Shown here piece after piece: positions 25,801 through 38,250 of a DNA stretch of 64,000 nucleotides. Position 1 is the first letter of the stretch, and each line of letters starts with the position of its first letter. The notes beneath the pieces are model-generated. The model was not told the origin of the DNA and did not search any database. It worked only from the letters and a program-made list of their open reading frames with translations. This stretch comes from Aphelocoma coerulescens (Eukaryota > Chordata > Aves > Passeriformes > Corvidae). The DNA is taken from contig NC_091034.1 in assembly GCF_041296385.1 (NCBI RefSeq), positions 2,616,807-2,680,806 on the forward strand. The letters run 5' to 3'. A program made the position numbers and the translations under genes.

Positions 25801-28311
25801 TGGAAGAGTTTTCCATGGAGCAGAACAGGGGAAAGGGCAGAGCAGCCCATGTCCCCACGTGCATATGCTCCCCTCATGGCCCCAGCACCCCAGCACAAGG
25901 TCCTCAAGCTGGTAGGTGAGCAGCCAGGCCAGTGCCTTGCTTGACCAGTCACCCACAAAATGTTTGGGACCCTCCTGGGCCATCTTGGAGTGCTGGGGTA
26001 CAGGCCTAGTGCCCCTGCCCAAACTCAGCTGGTTCCAAAGGAATTTCCTTCTACTTGGAATCTGACAGCCAGACCTTCCTGTGGCCACCATGCCCAGCAA
26101 GGCCAGAATCAGCTCTCCTCCACACCTCTCCCCACATGCATTCCCACATCACATCCATTCCCAGGCTATCTCCCTGCTTCCTGCACCAGCACCTGCCACC
26201 ACAGGCATCCCACCCAGCTTCCCGGCACATCCTGGATGATTAAACCCAGCTGGTGTTGCTGTCTTCCTCCCACACCCATCCCAGGCACACGCCTCCTGGG
26301 GCCAGTGCGGGCAGCCCAGCTCCCAGGGCTCTTGGAAAGGTTCTGTCATGGAAGATAAGCAGCTGTGTGCCACTGTGGTGGCAGGGAGGAGTCCTTCGAG
26401 ACTGTGCTTTATCCCAAACCAAACAGCCTGGCCAGCTTCAGGAGTTATAAACAGTTGCTGAAGCAAGGCTCTGGCTCTGGGAGGGTCTGGGAAGAGAAGA
26501 GGATTTGGTATCTGGCTTCCTGGAGAGCCACAGCCCCAGGGAATTTGCTAAGCCTCCCACGGCAACACCCCAAATAGTCCTGGGAGGAAGCAGCTGCCCT
26601 GGGGCGCCTGCAGGGATGGGCACAGGGATGACAGGGAGCCAGCTGGATGGTGGGCTCAATACGCTATGATATGGGGCCACTTACACTGATACAGGGTTTT
26701 GATGGCCAGGGCAGCATGTGTTTCAGGCCATGGTGGCCATGCTGGAGCTCTCCAGGGAGGTGAAGACAAGAAGTGAGACCCCAACCACCCACCCCTACCT
26801 TCAGGGTGCTACTGCAACCCATTTTCCAGCCATTCCCAATGGGTTTGCAAACCTGGGGTGGGACAGCAGAGCAAGCAGCATTGCAGAGCTCCACATTAGA
26901 GACCACAAGCACAGTGAGAGACATTCCTGACTGCTCACTATACACCAGCTATGGAGAAAAGCTGGCCTTTCACCTTTATTTTTTCCTCTTGCTTATATTT
27001 CCTGACAACACAAGAACTTAGAAAACTCAGGATATTAAACTGAGGTCTACGCTACAAAAAAAAAAAACATGTTCCTCTTGAACCCTGCCTGAGGATCTTC
27101 TCTGCTGCTCCAGACACCAGCTTCTGCCACCAAGTTGCTGAAGCACAGGATAATTTAACAACATTTAATTAAAAGTGGGACAGGTAGGGGACTCACAAGG
27201 GATTTATGCCATACGCTTATGCTTCCCCCTCCTTTCTGATACTTGGAAAAAGAGTGGCAGGAACTTGCAATTCGTGAAGAGAGCATTTTGATCAATTTTC
27301 CCACTAGAAATGTCAGGACAGTAGAAATGGGGCCACATGGATAAGTCAAGCTACCTCAGGGATTTAAAGAGGAACAAGAGGATGCTGCATGTTGTGTCTT
27401 CACAGCTCTGTGACAAAGAGGGAGCATCTGTCTTTCAAGGCTCCCTTTAGTCAAAATATTAATTATGTCACTGCAGTTCACAGAAACCTCAGATAAAGGA
27501 GTCTGGAAGAGTCCAGTTCTTTATGAGTACCTTAGATTTCATCCCCTTCTGCTCAGCAGTGTCAGTGTTTTACTTCCCTTGTCCTCATCCAGTCTCCCAG
27601 CCTAAACAAGGACTGAGATGTGAATGCAAACATCCAGTTGTTGGGGGAAAACAGCCCAAGACAACGGAGTGGAGCAACAGCTCTCAGACCAACTGCTCCT
27701 GCAATAATAGACCAGGGTGGGATGGAAGCCAAGGCTGTTTTGTTCCCTTTGCAGGTTGTCTCCAGAAGGCCCTTCACCTACCCCTCCAGGCTGGGTCCTC
27801 CTCAGTCCTTCTTTTCCAGTCTCACCCTGGCAATGAGGTATCCAGAAGCCAACGCACTGGTCCCTCCTGAGATTTTTCAGCACAGTGGTCCATGAGTTTT
27901 CCATCTGCATCCATGCATATACCATTGTCTCCTATCCTGTTGCCAGACCACACTGCAGGTTTATTCTCTGTCTTCAATTTTTTGTGTTCCAGCTCTTTCT
28001 GCTTCCAGGTTTCTTTCTCTACATCCCACCAGTGGTCCCATACCACCCTACCAGAACCCCGTTGCATTGTCAGTCTGTATGAGCTTCTCTGTGCTTCTAA
28101 AATAGGAACTTGCATGCCTTATCTAGAGAACAAAACCACTCCTTTGGAGAGCTGGTGTTTAGGAATTGACCAGACAAACTCGGGCAGGAAATACACAGCC
28201 AAGACACACACCCTCGTAGGCAGCCACTGTGGGCTTTACTGGTGATAAAGGCAGGTTACAATGGCACAGAGAGAGATGCACCTTAGAGAGAGCCCCCAAT
28301 ATCACTGGGAA
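22896..28311. other. Unique non-coding sequence
   Basis: No coding exon or RNA gene is supported. An A13 run lies at 27055-27067. Open frames of up to ~197 codons (for example on the minus strand at 25507-26100) overlap others on the opposite strand and show no recognisable domain. Confidence 0.5.
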
Positions 28312-28372
28312 AACAGAATCACAGAATAAGCTGAGTTGGAAGGGATCCACAAGGATCATTGAGCCTAAGCCC
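28312..28372 (-). mobile_element. CR1 LINE tail fragment (~60 bp)
   Basis: Only the extreme 3' end of a minus-strand CR1 is left: on the plus strand 'agaatcacagaataagctga' near 28315, then 'gttggaagggatccacaagg' at 28336. The sequence beyond ~28372 is not CR1-like. Confidence 0.75.
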
Positions 28373-31300
28373 TCCATGGCTTCAGAAAGCTTCAGTTTTC
28401 TGTTCACTGGTGGTTTCCCAAATTCTTCTGGACTAAAGGTAGATTTGGGATCCCAGTTCAGTCACCACATGGGATGGGGCTACTCATTTATGTATCCCTC
28501 TGACAATCTCTCCCAGGGGAGGCCCAGACACCAGGAGTAGCACCATCCCAGGGGCTCTGTGGTGGGACATAGCTGCTGCTCTGTCCCTCCATGCCTCTCC
28601 TGCAAGCAGGCTGCACACTCAGCTGCACCAGCTGATGAGAAGTCGAGCCTTAAAGTTTAACAAGAGTGCTGGGCTCCATAAGGAGAGCTTTACACTCTCT
28701 GCTGGTCAGCCAGTGCTCATAGTTTACCCTGGCTGCACACATGCTGGATAATCAGGTCCTGCTCTCTGCCACTAACAAAAGCGATAAACTGCCAGCCAGG
28801 CTGCACCCACCCAGCCCAGCCCCACACTTCAGCCTCCAGGCACTAACCCTGCCTAACTCCCCCCACATATCGATCACCCCAAGGAGCTGGTGGAGGGAAT
28901 ACAGCCCTGCTCCAAACAAGCAGCTTTTATCATCATGTGTGAGGACTGAGAGCTCCCTGCAGCAGAATTTATAGGGTGGCTTTCCAGTTCAAGACCCCAG
29001 CACGAGAACCACAGACCTGTCCTGGACACAAGGAGTTACAAGGCTTCCAGAGACCCTGGTCTCAGCCCAGCCTGTCCTACCCTGGCACCAGCATTGCTCT
29101 CCACTATCATCAGTTAATCCTGCGCATGCTAGCAAACACCCTGTAGAACCCCAGCATTCCCAAGCCGCTCAACACCTTCTCTCCTCTTACAAAAGTATCC
29201 ATGCCTGGCTTTCATTTTGGAAGGATCCCCAGATCCCTGGGGGAACTGTGGGGCAGCCCTTAGTGTGGGTGGAAATGTTGGCAGAGGTCCATTTGCTCCC
29301 ACAGCACCCCAGGGATCCAGAGGAGCCCAAGCCTGATCAGCAGGTGTCAGTTTGTGTCTTGGGGCTCTGGCAGGGAAGGGATCTGCTGCAGTAATTGAGG
29401 CAGCAGGAATGAGAGATATGTTCTGAAACAGTGATGGGCGGGGGCTGCACTTGGATCAGTCGGATCCAGGGCCCACAATGATTTGCGAAAAGCACCCTCC
29501 TTCCAAGCCCACCCCAAGCCTCACAGACCCTAGGAAGAGCCTCCCAAGAACAACCAGCCCTTTGAGAAACCTAAACCACTTTCTCCAACACCTCTGAACT
29601 CTGTCAGGAACATCCTTCATCAGAAAGCTAAAAGTGCCAAGCTGTTTTCCCTCGAGGGCAAATCTCCCTTGTGCTGTCAGGAGCAAAGCTGCCCGGGTTC
29701 TCATTGCTGCTTAAGGTGAATGCATGGTGTGTTTTACCAAGTAATTGTGAAATTGCAGACTGCTTCAGAGGTAAAGGAGAAGCATTTTATTGTGAGCGGG
29801 AGAATTAATCATACCTGGGGCAGTACAGATGTCAGCAAAAAACAATGCAGAAAGGATTTCTCAGGAAGACTTCTTGACATGAATAGGAAGGTCTTTTTCA
29901 AGTCTTTTTAGATATAAATGAAAGATTCTCAGTGGTTGTTGTGACCCCTGTTTTTACCCTTGCTATCTAGATCCAAGAGAGGGATGTGTGTGCTAAAGCT
30001 ACAAAATTATAAGGGAAAGGAGTTTTATTCAAGAAATGAAAACTTCCCAAGCCAAGGCATCTGCTGCAGCACTAATTCATGACATGTCCCACATAGTTTA
30101 TGGCAGAGATTAAACAATACAAACAATACATTTCAAAAATGGCATTTAACTGGGAAAACAAGAACAGACTAGACTCCAACCCATCCATTGTGCAATGCTG
30201 AGTTGTTGAGTTCTCAGCCCCAGCATTCAGGTCTTGCTCAAGGAAATACCCCTGGTTGCTGTTTACATGTGTGCAACCCAGCGTTTCGTCACACCTTTTT
30301 GTTTGTTGTGGAGTGAACCCCCTTGGTAACATGGCCACCCCCTTTTCCTCCCTTTGTGCATTTTCTCTGCCTGGGACTTGTTACCCTGGTCCCAAGGGAT
30401 ATGCTTTTCCATGGCTGTTTCCCATTTGGAGGCTGCATATGTACATGCTGGTGGAAGAAGAGAGCAACTCGGTCTTCTGATTCACTGCAGCCTTTCCCTA
30501 TATTTTTAAAAGATACTGGTTATGATCAGCCAAGCTCTGCTGAGTACAGATTTATATCCTGACTCTGAGCTTGCCTCCACCAGCTCAGCCCATTCTGTAA
30601 GGCAGAGGAGGCAGTGGTAGGTCTGGGATTTAGTGCTAGGGATGCAGTGTCCTCCTGGCAGCACTGGAACTGTTGCTGCAGCCAGGTAGGGACAGAAGAA
30701 ATATTGATATGTGCAAGGATAGGGGTTAAAAAAACAAAGAAGAAAGTCTGAAATGTCTTATGTGAAACCAAGCAACATACAGCAAAGGTGAGGAGAAAAA
30801 GAGAGATGATACAGGCAACACTGAGTGGGGCTGTATAAAAAACTGGGATAACAGTACTTCCTAATCGTATTTGGTGATAAATTCCCAAAGTTTGCCATGA
30901 AACCTCTCCCCACAGTTCCATTTAGGCTCAGGTGGCCACAAACCTGTTGCTGAGAAAAACAGGAGTCCTCCACCTTCCTCTTGACTTCCTCACCCATGCT
31001 GCCAAATATGCCCAACATCAGGGTTACCCTGCACACAGACTTGACCTGAAACCAGTAAAACTTGTCCAACTAAAAAGCAGTAATAAAATGAAGAGGATGG
31101 GAAACAGAGCCAAGAACAATGGCAGGACATGTTAGGGATATAAAACACCCCCAGAGATATGCCCTGATCAGCAGGTGAAGATGCATGTTTGACAACACAG
31201 CATTTTCTCCTCCAAGTTTTCTTACCAAGCATCACTTTTGCTTTTTGGAGGCTCTGCTCATGCTCTGCGGGATGGGATAGGGATGTCAAAGTCAGTTCAC

Positions 31301-31604
31301 ACTCCAGAGGAGACATGATCATGAGAAATCTGACTTTTCCCTCTTTATTATCCTTATTTGCCACATCTAGATGACGCTGGACATGACACAAGTTCACAGT
31401 GATGTCATTTACCTGCACGTGCTTACATACCAACACGGATGACATCAGTCTTGGGATTTGCTCAGGGGACCACCACCAGGAAATGACTTCTCTTAAAACA
31501 CAAGGAAAGCTCGGTGCAGCCTTTGTAGCTTCTAGTCCAGCAAGCCTGTAATATTCACAGGAATGAGACTCAAATTTCTAATTATTGGCTGAGTTATTTG
31601 TAGT
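28373..31604. other. Unique non-coding sequence
   Basis: No exon, RNA gene or recognisable repeat is seen. Confidence 0.5.
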
Positions 31605-31700
31605 TTCATATGTTTTAAGGCCAGAAGGGACCATCATCTAGTCTGGCCTCCTTAAATGGAAAGCTCCATAAGCAACAACCAATTCCCCGAGCTTCATTAC
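31605..31700 (-). mobile_element. Ancient CR1-like 3' end (archosaur/turtle type)
   Basis: The plus strand near 31618-31650 ('aggccagaagggaccatcat' followed by 'ctagtctggcctcc') matches the reversed 3' end of old CR1 families that I know from turtles and crocodilians as well as birds. Sequence after 31655 is only loosely similar, so the copy is old and its right border is uncertain. Confidence 0.6.
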
Positions 31701-31765
31701 AGTAATGAGCTCAGGAGTCCTGCCGTCTCGTCTCTGGCTCTAACCACTAGACCCTGCCATGCCAA
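31701..31765. repeat. Possible ancient interspersed repeat with tRNA-like word
   Basis: The stretch 31710-31760 contains 'ggagtcctgccgtctc' and 'gctctaaccactagaccctg'. This word pair recurs in reptile genomes as I remember them. The 'taaccactagacc' part also resembles the reverse complement of a tRNA-Glu D-arm. No cloverleaf can be completed, so it is not a tRNA gene. It may continue the neighbouring LINE relic or be a separate SINE relic. Confidence 0.35.
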
Positions 31766-34700
31766 ACACAGCTGCTCAGATCTGCCTCCAGCTCCAAAGG
31801 GAAGTCTAAGAGTTCCTCCTGAAGAGGCAATAAATCAAATACCAATGTCCACAGTGATGGGGAAAGATGACTGCCTGCATGCACTGGCTCAGCCTGCCCA
31901 ACAGGGAGTTCAGGTCCTGGGTGCCTTGTCCAGGGCCAAGCACCAGCAAGGATATGCATCCAGCCAGCAGGCTGGGATGGAGTGATTTACTTTGCCTTGA
32001 TGTTGTTTCCCCTTTGGGGACATTATTTTGGGGAAGAGAGAGGAACCACTCACACTTGCCTGGTTTCACACCCTGGTGAATGCATTTCACCCCACTGGGA
32101 TTGTTTCAAGGCAGGCAGTGCGGGTAACCAGAGACCCAGTGCGGCTGTGTAGCAGCTCTGGCAGGCTTTGTCCCTGCCTGGGCTCTTTGGATCAAATGGC
32201 ACTGGAAACAATGTGGCTACTTCTCTCCTCTGTGCCCTGTGTCAAAAGCACATGCTGAAAACGCACCCAGGACCTCCCAGTACAGGCTTCACTAACCACC
32301 TCCCTCCATGGGACAAGGGAAGGTGGCCTCCAGCTGCTGCCACAGAACCCTGGGAGGGACAGCCCAGCTCTCTGTGGATTCATAGGAAACCACCTCTCTC
32401 TGACACAGGAAGAGATCTCTGAACTAGGACATGGCCAGGAATGGATTAGGAATTTTCAGGGGTGAGACATTCATCTTGTTCTGCTGCATCTTGCCCAGCT
32501 CCAGGCTGGGACCCTCCCGACCATCAGGTGCTCACCTTCAGGCACCAAGTTGAATGTTTGAACGAGAAAAGCCCTGGAATGGAGAAGTGTTGGTGCAGGA
32601 ACCCAGGGCCTGGGGGGTAGGATTTGGAGCTCATCCACCTGAACGACACGCAGTGGGAAGGCAGCCCCCCACCCTCAGGGTGCTCCAGGAGCCACCAGTC
32701 AAGGGCAGAAGCTCATGCTTGCACTGGGGAGGGAAAGCTTGGCAGACAGGACACTACCAGTCATGCTAGGCTGGTGTTTGCACCTTCTTCCAGGTGTCCT
32801 TTCCTACCACTATTTGCAATTTGCCTTTTCAGAGGCAATAGTGAGAGTACCTCAGGGTCTTCTCTGCTTCCCATTCAGGCCTCCCCATTATAGGATTTAC
32901 TAAATGTCACTGTCACAGCTAATAGCCACCAGTAGCAACCACAGCTATGGGCAGGTGGATGGGACGGGACGGGATGGGACAGGTCAGGGTACGCACAGCT
33001 TCATGAAAACAGAAGGCCACCCACCTCATGACCAGTTCATGGAGGAAGAAGCAGGAAGGAGGTGCTCCAAGTTCTTGGTCAGGACACTAACCACGGATTG
33101 TGTCTGCAATATGACAGCAGGGAAGAGGCAGGGAAACAACAAGCCAGAAAAACCAGAGCTTTGGACATGTTCCCTGGAGGCTGCCATAAATATAATCAGC
33201 AGAAGAGCACTCATCCCATCAATCAGCAATGCTTCCCCAAGCACCATGAGCAATTCCCACACACCAACTTGGACCACGCTGGCTGTGACACCCTTGTGAG
33301 TCACTGCCCCAGGGTCTACCTGGTGGGATGAGTTGGCTGCTGGTCACATTGCACAGCACAAGTTGCTTACTGGCATTGTCAGGGTTACCACCCATCCTCT
33401 CCTGCTGCCATGGTGTTTGTGGTGATAACAGAGGCAGCTCAAGGCTTCTCCTTCCTGCAGGCAAGAGGTAATTTAGTAGCTGCAGAGGAGCAGGCTTTGG
33501 GGAGGAGGAGGGTTGGTCTAGAGGTATGGCAGAGAAAGCATGGAATTTTGGAGCGCGCTGCTTATCCATGCCCTGAGTAGGACCAGACAACACCCTGTGT
33601 GTCCTTGGATGTGCCCATCACCTCTTTGGGGGTGAGGCAGAGAGACAGGCCATGCCAGATGACACATGCCAGATGACTGACATGAAGTACAGAGAGACAT
33701 CTGCTGCTCATCCCATTCCTGCTGAGATGACTCAGCTCCTCAGGAGCCTACACAGGAAGACTCGTGTGGTATGCAGAGCCCTGCAAAACCCAGCCTAGTC
33801 CCTTCAGGGCCCATAAGAAGCATCCCCATAGACAGGGTTTCTGTGTGGAGAGGGGAGATACAGACAGGCAGGGCTTTCCCCCAGCCTGGTCCCCCTCAGA
33901 GGCTGGAAGAGCATATTACAAGGGCTGGAGGGTCTGTAGCAGCCTGGGCAACATTTACCCTCTCATCCAAGCTGCAACAGGCAGGAGTCTGCAGCTGCGC
34001 AAGGTGTAAAGTTCTGCTGTTCTAAGCAGCACTATGTAAAAGTCTGGGCAAGGGGATGGGGAGGGGTGGAGAGCAGAACAGCAAGTCTAAGCATCCCTCC
34101 CCATGCTCTCTACGACCTGAGCAAACCATCCTACCTTCATCATACATACCTTGGACAAGCTGTCCAAAGGGCATACACAGTACAGGACAAGGCCTGCAAC
34201 AGAGATGCACAAACAGAGGTATGCAAAAAGCCTGGCTCCTGGAGCCCTGCTGAATGGACAGGGCAGCCTTTGCCAGTGCAGTTACCCTAAACTGGTCCTG
34301 TCAGGACCTGTTTCATCAGTCTTTATGCTCAGCTTTTCTATAGCAGGGAACATCAACAAAATGTGGAAACTGAGTCTCAGTGACACACAAGGCTGGACAT
34401 AGAGGGCATCCCATCACAGCCTCATTTTGCACCAGCATCCTCATTGAGCCTAGCTGTCCTCACATGAGTCATGGCTTCATCATGAGGCTCAGCCAGATGA
34501 TCTCTCTCTGTACAAGGGGAAGACAGATATTTGTCCAAGACCCTTGTCTTGAGTACAGAAGCATGAAACAAGTTGGGTAAAAGGGTGGAGAGAGGAGCAG
34601 AGGGAGCTTTGCACCCTGCCTGACATGGAGCCTGACTGGACCTTCTCCTGCAAGGTACAATGAACCATACATCCCCAAAGCATCTGCTTCTACCCCAAGG

Positions 34701-36933
34701 CTTACAAAGGCCTCACTGCCCACCAGGGTTTGGTGCCCAGCAGGGCAGTGACAAGCAGTGCAACTGCCCAGCAGGACAATCAGGGCAGTGAGGACAGCTT
34801 GTCTCGCCTAGCCTGAGAGCCCAGGATGGCAGGGAAGTAGCAGCCTCCTCCACCCTCATCCCACACAAAAGGGTAGATGGCCTCCTAATCACCTACCCAT
34901 GAGAAAGAGGAGACTTGCTCTCTGGAAACAGAGGGGCTAGACAATCTCAGGCAGCAGATTGACTTATTGAAGACTCCTGGGGTGATAAATCGTGGCTAAT
35001 TGTGGGCAGGTGACAGAGCAGACTAAGGGACAAGGAGCCGGGGATATTCACTGCCCGGCAGCTGCTGCCCAGCCCTGCCCCCTTTTTTTACAGCTCCTTT
35101 CAGGCCACTTGAATTGTGCAAACGCAGTGCTTTCCAAAACCTGCCGAATCTCCCTCACGAGGTTCCTGCCCCCTCCCTTCCCGCTCCCTTTCATAGCTCC
35201 TGTCCTCTCCCTTCCCACTTCCTCCCAGGCCGCCGGCTCTCATTCCTGTCTCTGGGATAGGAGGTCCGCGGTCGGGGGGGAGGAGCCGCCCTGCCATCCA
35301 CAGGCTCATGCCATCAAGCAGCCCTTCTGATGCCATAGCACGGAACTCTTAGGATGTTTTTCCATCCCCATGAGACCCATGTGTCTTCTCCAGGTTCTGC
35401 TCTCAGCCCTGATGCAAGTGGCTCACCTGGACAGAAGACACAGCACCATGTTCTGGATATGGATATCTTCAACATCCCACTTAAGGAGACACCATGTTAA
35501 GCAGCCCTGGTGTGGCTCTGATTTGGACCCCAATGAAGGGAAAAATCCACTTGGATCTCAGGTCACAGTAGGGCTAACTTGAAAGCAGAGCCTGTAAGGG
35601 GAGGATCCAAGGGATCAGCTTGAGGAAATGGGCTTTGCCCAGCACATGCTGAAAGGCCAGGAGACAGAAGGTGCTCAGCAGTCCCTGCTGGACCCTACAT
35701 GGATGACTCAGGCTGCCTGGCCTTATCCCGCACTTCTGTTAGCTCTTTCCTCCTTGCTCCACCATGTGCCCTGGTGAGATAGAAAAAGACACTAATGGGG
35801 ACACACCAGCAGCAGTTTTCACAAGCCCTAGCTTTCCAGAAACTCCTCTGGGAAGAGCCAGATCAGGGCTTATTACAAACTGGATGAAAGCATCCCACAG
35901 GTGGGACAGGGAAGGTGATGACCCTTACAAGAGGCTGGATAACACACAGGACAGCATCAAGCAAGGTCACTAGCTCAGCTGAGCCTACTCTAAGAGCCCA
36001 GTCCTGGGCACGGTTAGGACTGGATCTTTTAACAGGTTGGGTAGGTCAATCAGGGCAGACGCTCCCTACCCGACCTACTCCAGGCTGCCTTTGTGAGGGG
36101 TGTTCTCAAGTTCTCTGTGCTGTGTTTGAAGACAATATCTGGCGATTCTCCACTTCTCACTTCCTCTCGCTCACACTTGCCTGCTTCTTCACAGCTTGTC
36201 ACAAAATTATGCCCTCTCTGGAAAAGCAGTTTAAAATCAAGTCTTAGCAGGCAGCTGAAAATTAGTGAGGGATATGTTATGCAAAAGAGCTAAAATTAAC
36301 TCTTCACTCTAGAGGGTCTGCTCCACTCTACACACCCACCGTCCACCCTAAGCCACTGACCATTTGGACTCACACCAATAGTCTGACAGCAATTAGCTAG
36401 AGAGAAGCAGCTGGCAACTATCAGCTACTTGTAACCATGCATTAACTGGATTTATCACAGGATTGGAAATTTTGAGTATTTGCCCATAAATGCACCATTT
36501 CCATTTCACTCAGCCACATATACCCAAAAGTTAAAAGTCCATATCTAAGTACATCCCTCAGCTGCCTTTATAGACAGTGGTGACCTCTTTTCAGTATCTG
36601 GCTTGGGATGAGCTGTATCATCCTGTGGAGGGCTATATTCCTTACTGCTGACTTACAGAAGTCTGTGGTGAACGCCCGAACTGTGACCAAATTGTCTCAT
36701 GGAAAGCAAGCATGAGACTCTTTGCATGATGGAGCTTTTCCTCAAGTCCCTCCCAATAAGATTTCAACTTTGAAAGACAGGTGTCTGCCAAGGAAGGTGG
36801 GAGCCTCCCTTGGAATGGAAAATATTACCCCCTTCCCTCTGAATCATTGTAACTTTGAAATTAAGGAGCTTTCAGGCAAAGATATCGGAAAAGGAATAAC
36901 AGTTCTTTACTAGCATGTATAACAAGGCAAGGA
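31766..36933. other. Unique non-coding sequence
   Basis: No exon or RNA gene is supported. The stretch contains a short (GGGAC)n tract (listed separately) and a pyrimidine-rich, moderately CpG-bearing segment at about 35100-35310. It also contains a poorly matching phrase near 34350 ('tggaaactgagtctcagtga') that recalls MIR-type SINEs. Confidence 0.45.
32961..32980 (+). repeat. Short (GGGAC)n microsatellite
   Basis: Four pentamers, three GGGAC and one GGGAT. Minor. Confidence 0.85.
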
Positions 36934-36959
36934 ACAACAACAGCAGCAGCAACAACAAA
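36934..36959 (+). repeat. Short (CAA/CAG)n trinucleotide repeat
   Basis: A 26-bp run of CAA and CAG triplets directly flanks the CpG-rich island on its left. It is not embedded in a supported reading frame. Confidence 0.85.
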
Positions 36960-37030
36960 CAGAACCAGAGACCCAGTGCCGGCCTCTCTCGGCCGCAGGC
37001 ACTTTCCCCTCGGTGCAGTTCCACTCCCGG

Positions 37031-37049
37031 CCGGCAGGGGCGCTGCTGG
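37031..37049 (+). promoter_or_regulatory. CTCF-like motif (weaker)
   Basis: Reads CCGGCAGGGGCGCTGCTGG. It resembles the CTCF core (CAGGGGGCGCT) but is one G short in the G-run, so binding is uncertain. Same orientation as the stronger site 57 bp downstream. Confidence 0.35.
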
Positions 37050-37087
37050 CCCCCGGCCGGGCAGGGCGGGTGCGGTGATTCCCCCCC

Positions 37088-37107
37088 GGCTGCAGGGGGC
37101 GCTGTGG
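37088..37107 (+). promoter_or_regulatory. CTCF-like motif (strong core)
   Basis: Contains TGCAGGGGGCGCTG, which fits the vertebrate CTCF core consensus at 13 of 15 positions by eye (mismatches only in the less constrained left flank). It sits in the CpG island beside a second, weaker site in the same orientation. Confidence 0.5.
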
Positions 37108-37550
37108 CGTGAGATTGGCTGTCTCTGTCTCCACGTGGCAATGGCAGCTCAGCCAGCGAGAGAAAGAGAAAAGGGCCTTTCCTTTGGAAACTTGCGGGAA
37201 GTAGCTGGTCTCAGTGCCCCTCGGGACACTGAATGGATTGCAGCAGGAAACCTCGGAAGCAGCAGGCTGGAACAGCAGAGGCAGGCATAGCTGGGATGAC
37301 AAACACAGTGTAGCAGAAAACTCCGGGCGTGCCAGAAGCTGTGGGGTGGCAGAATGTCTGGTTAAAATGTAGCAAGAAGCCCTGAAACAGCAGCGGCAGA
37401 GAACAGCGGGGCTGGGCGGGGAATCGCTCCCCTGGGTAGCTCACCGGGGATGGCTGATACTGGGGTTGGGCTGCGCAGCGGGAGCGGTCCCCGGCGGTGA
37501 ACGGGGTGCTCCCGGGTCCCAGCATGACACGCACTGGCTCTGGGTTCCCA

Positions 37551-37959
37551 AGCAGCAGAGAAGCTGAGAAGCAGGCTAGTAAGCTCCAGTCACAGTGACG
37601 AAGGAAAAGAACAAAAAAACAGGCAAAACCCACACGGCAACAAGTCTCTCTCCTCATAGAGATCATGCCACATGGGCATGGAGTTGACTTGCCTCAGCAG
37701 AAGGAAGCAACTGCCCCTTGCCCCCCCCCCCACCTCTCACAGAAAATACCGGGCTGGCTCTCACCCATCACAATACTTCCAGAGCTGGGCTCGGCAGGGA
37801 TGGGGGGGTGGGGGGGTGCAGAGCAGTGACTACCCTGGACTCAAAAAAAAAAAGGGTTTGGGATAAAAAACCATCCCCAAGACATATATCCTTTGCAAAT
37901 AGGTTCCCCAATGTTGAACAATGTCGACCACATTATATGCTCTTCCTTCTGTTGCCTAC
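37551..37959. other. Non-coding sequence with homopolymer and G-rich runs
   Basis: Holds C11 at 37721-37731, two G7-type runs around 37801-37816 and A11 at 37843-37853. No gene is seen. Confidence 0.6.
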
Positions 37960-38250
37960 ATACTTACGAAAGTCCATCCTGTTGTTTTTGAATTCCCAGC
38001 CAGATTCAATTTCACTTGGGCTTTGGCTTTTCTAACTTCAATCCTGGATGCTTTGACAATGTTTCTGTATTTGTTCCAGTTATCCAACCTTACCTCTACC
38101 CTGTATGCTTCTTTTTCTTGTTTTTAGTTTTGCTAGGATCTCTTTATTCATCTGTGCAGATTTCTTGGCATTTTTGCCTGACTTAGTATTTGTTGGAATG
38201 GAAGTCTCTTGAGCTTGGAAAAGGAACTCAAAGAATCTTGTCCATCAGAA
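37960..38250 (-). mobile_element. CR1 LINE internal fragment
   Basis: The plus strand carries, in order, 'ttcacttgggctttggcttt' at about 38010, 'tgctttgacaatgtttctgt' at about 38049, 'atccaaccttacctctaccc' near 38082, 'tctttttcttgtttttagtt' near 38109, a 'ttgcctgacttagtatttgt' part near 38174 and 'cttgagcttggaaaagga' at about 38207. This is the reversed internal part of an avian CR1 consensus that I recognise. The characteristic 3' tail is absent and there is no open reading frame. It is moderately old. Confidence 0.72.

Larger units (their letters stand above)
36970..37550. promoter_or_regulatory. Small CpG island, candidate promoter or insulator
   Basis: The sequence changes abruptly from CpG-poor flanks to CpG-rich. 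I count 14 CpGs in roughly 140 bp (36975-37115), and CpGs stay frequent to about 37520. It includes GC-box-like GGGCGG words and two CTCF-like motifs. Such islands usually mark promoters or insulators. No TATA box or convincing first exon with a splice donor could be identified, so the transcribed direction is unknown. Overlapping open frames on both strands look incidental. Confidence 0.5.

Noticed and set aside
31725..31760. tRNA-Glu-like word in the ancient repeat
   Set aside because: No complete cloverleaf, T-arm or acceptor stem can be built, so it is a repeat relic at best.
34340..34400. Phrase resembling a MIR SINE
   Set aside because: The match covers only ~20 bp and lacks the rest of the consensus.
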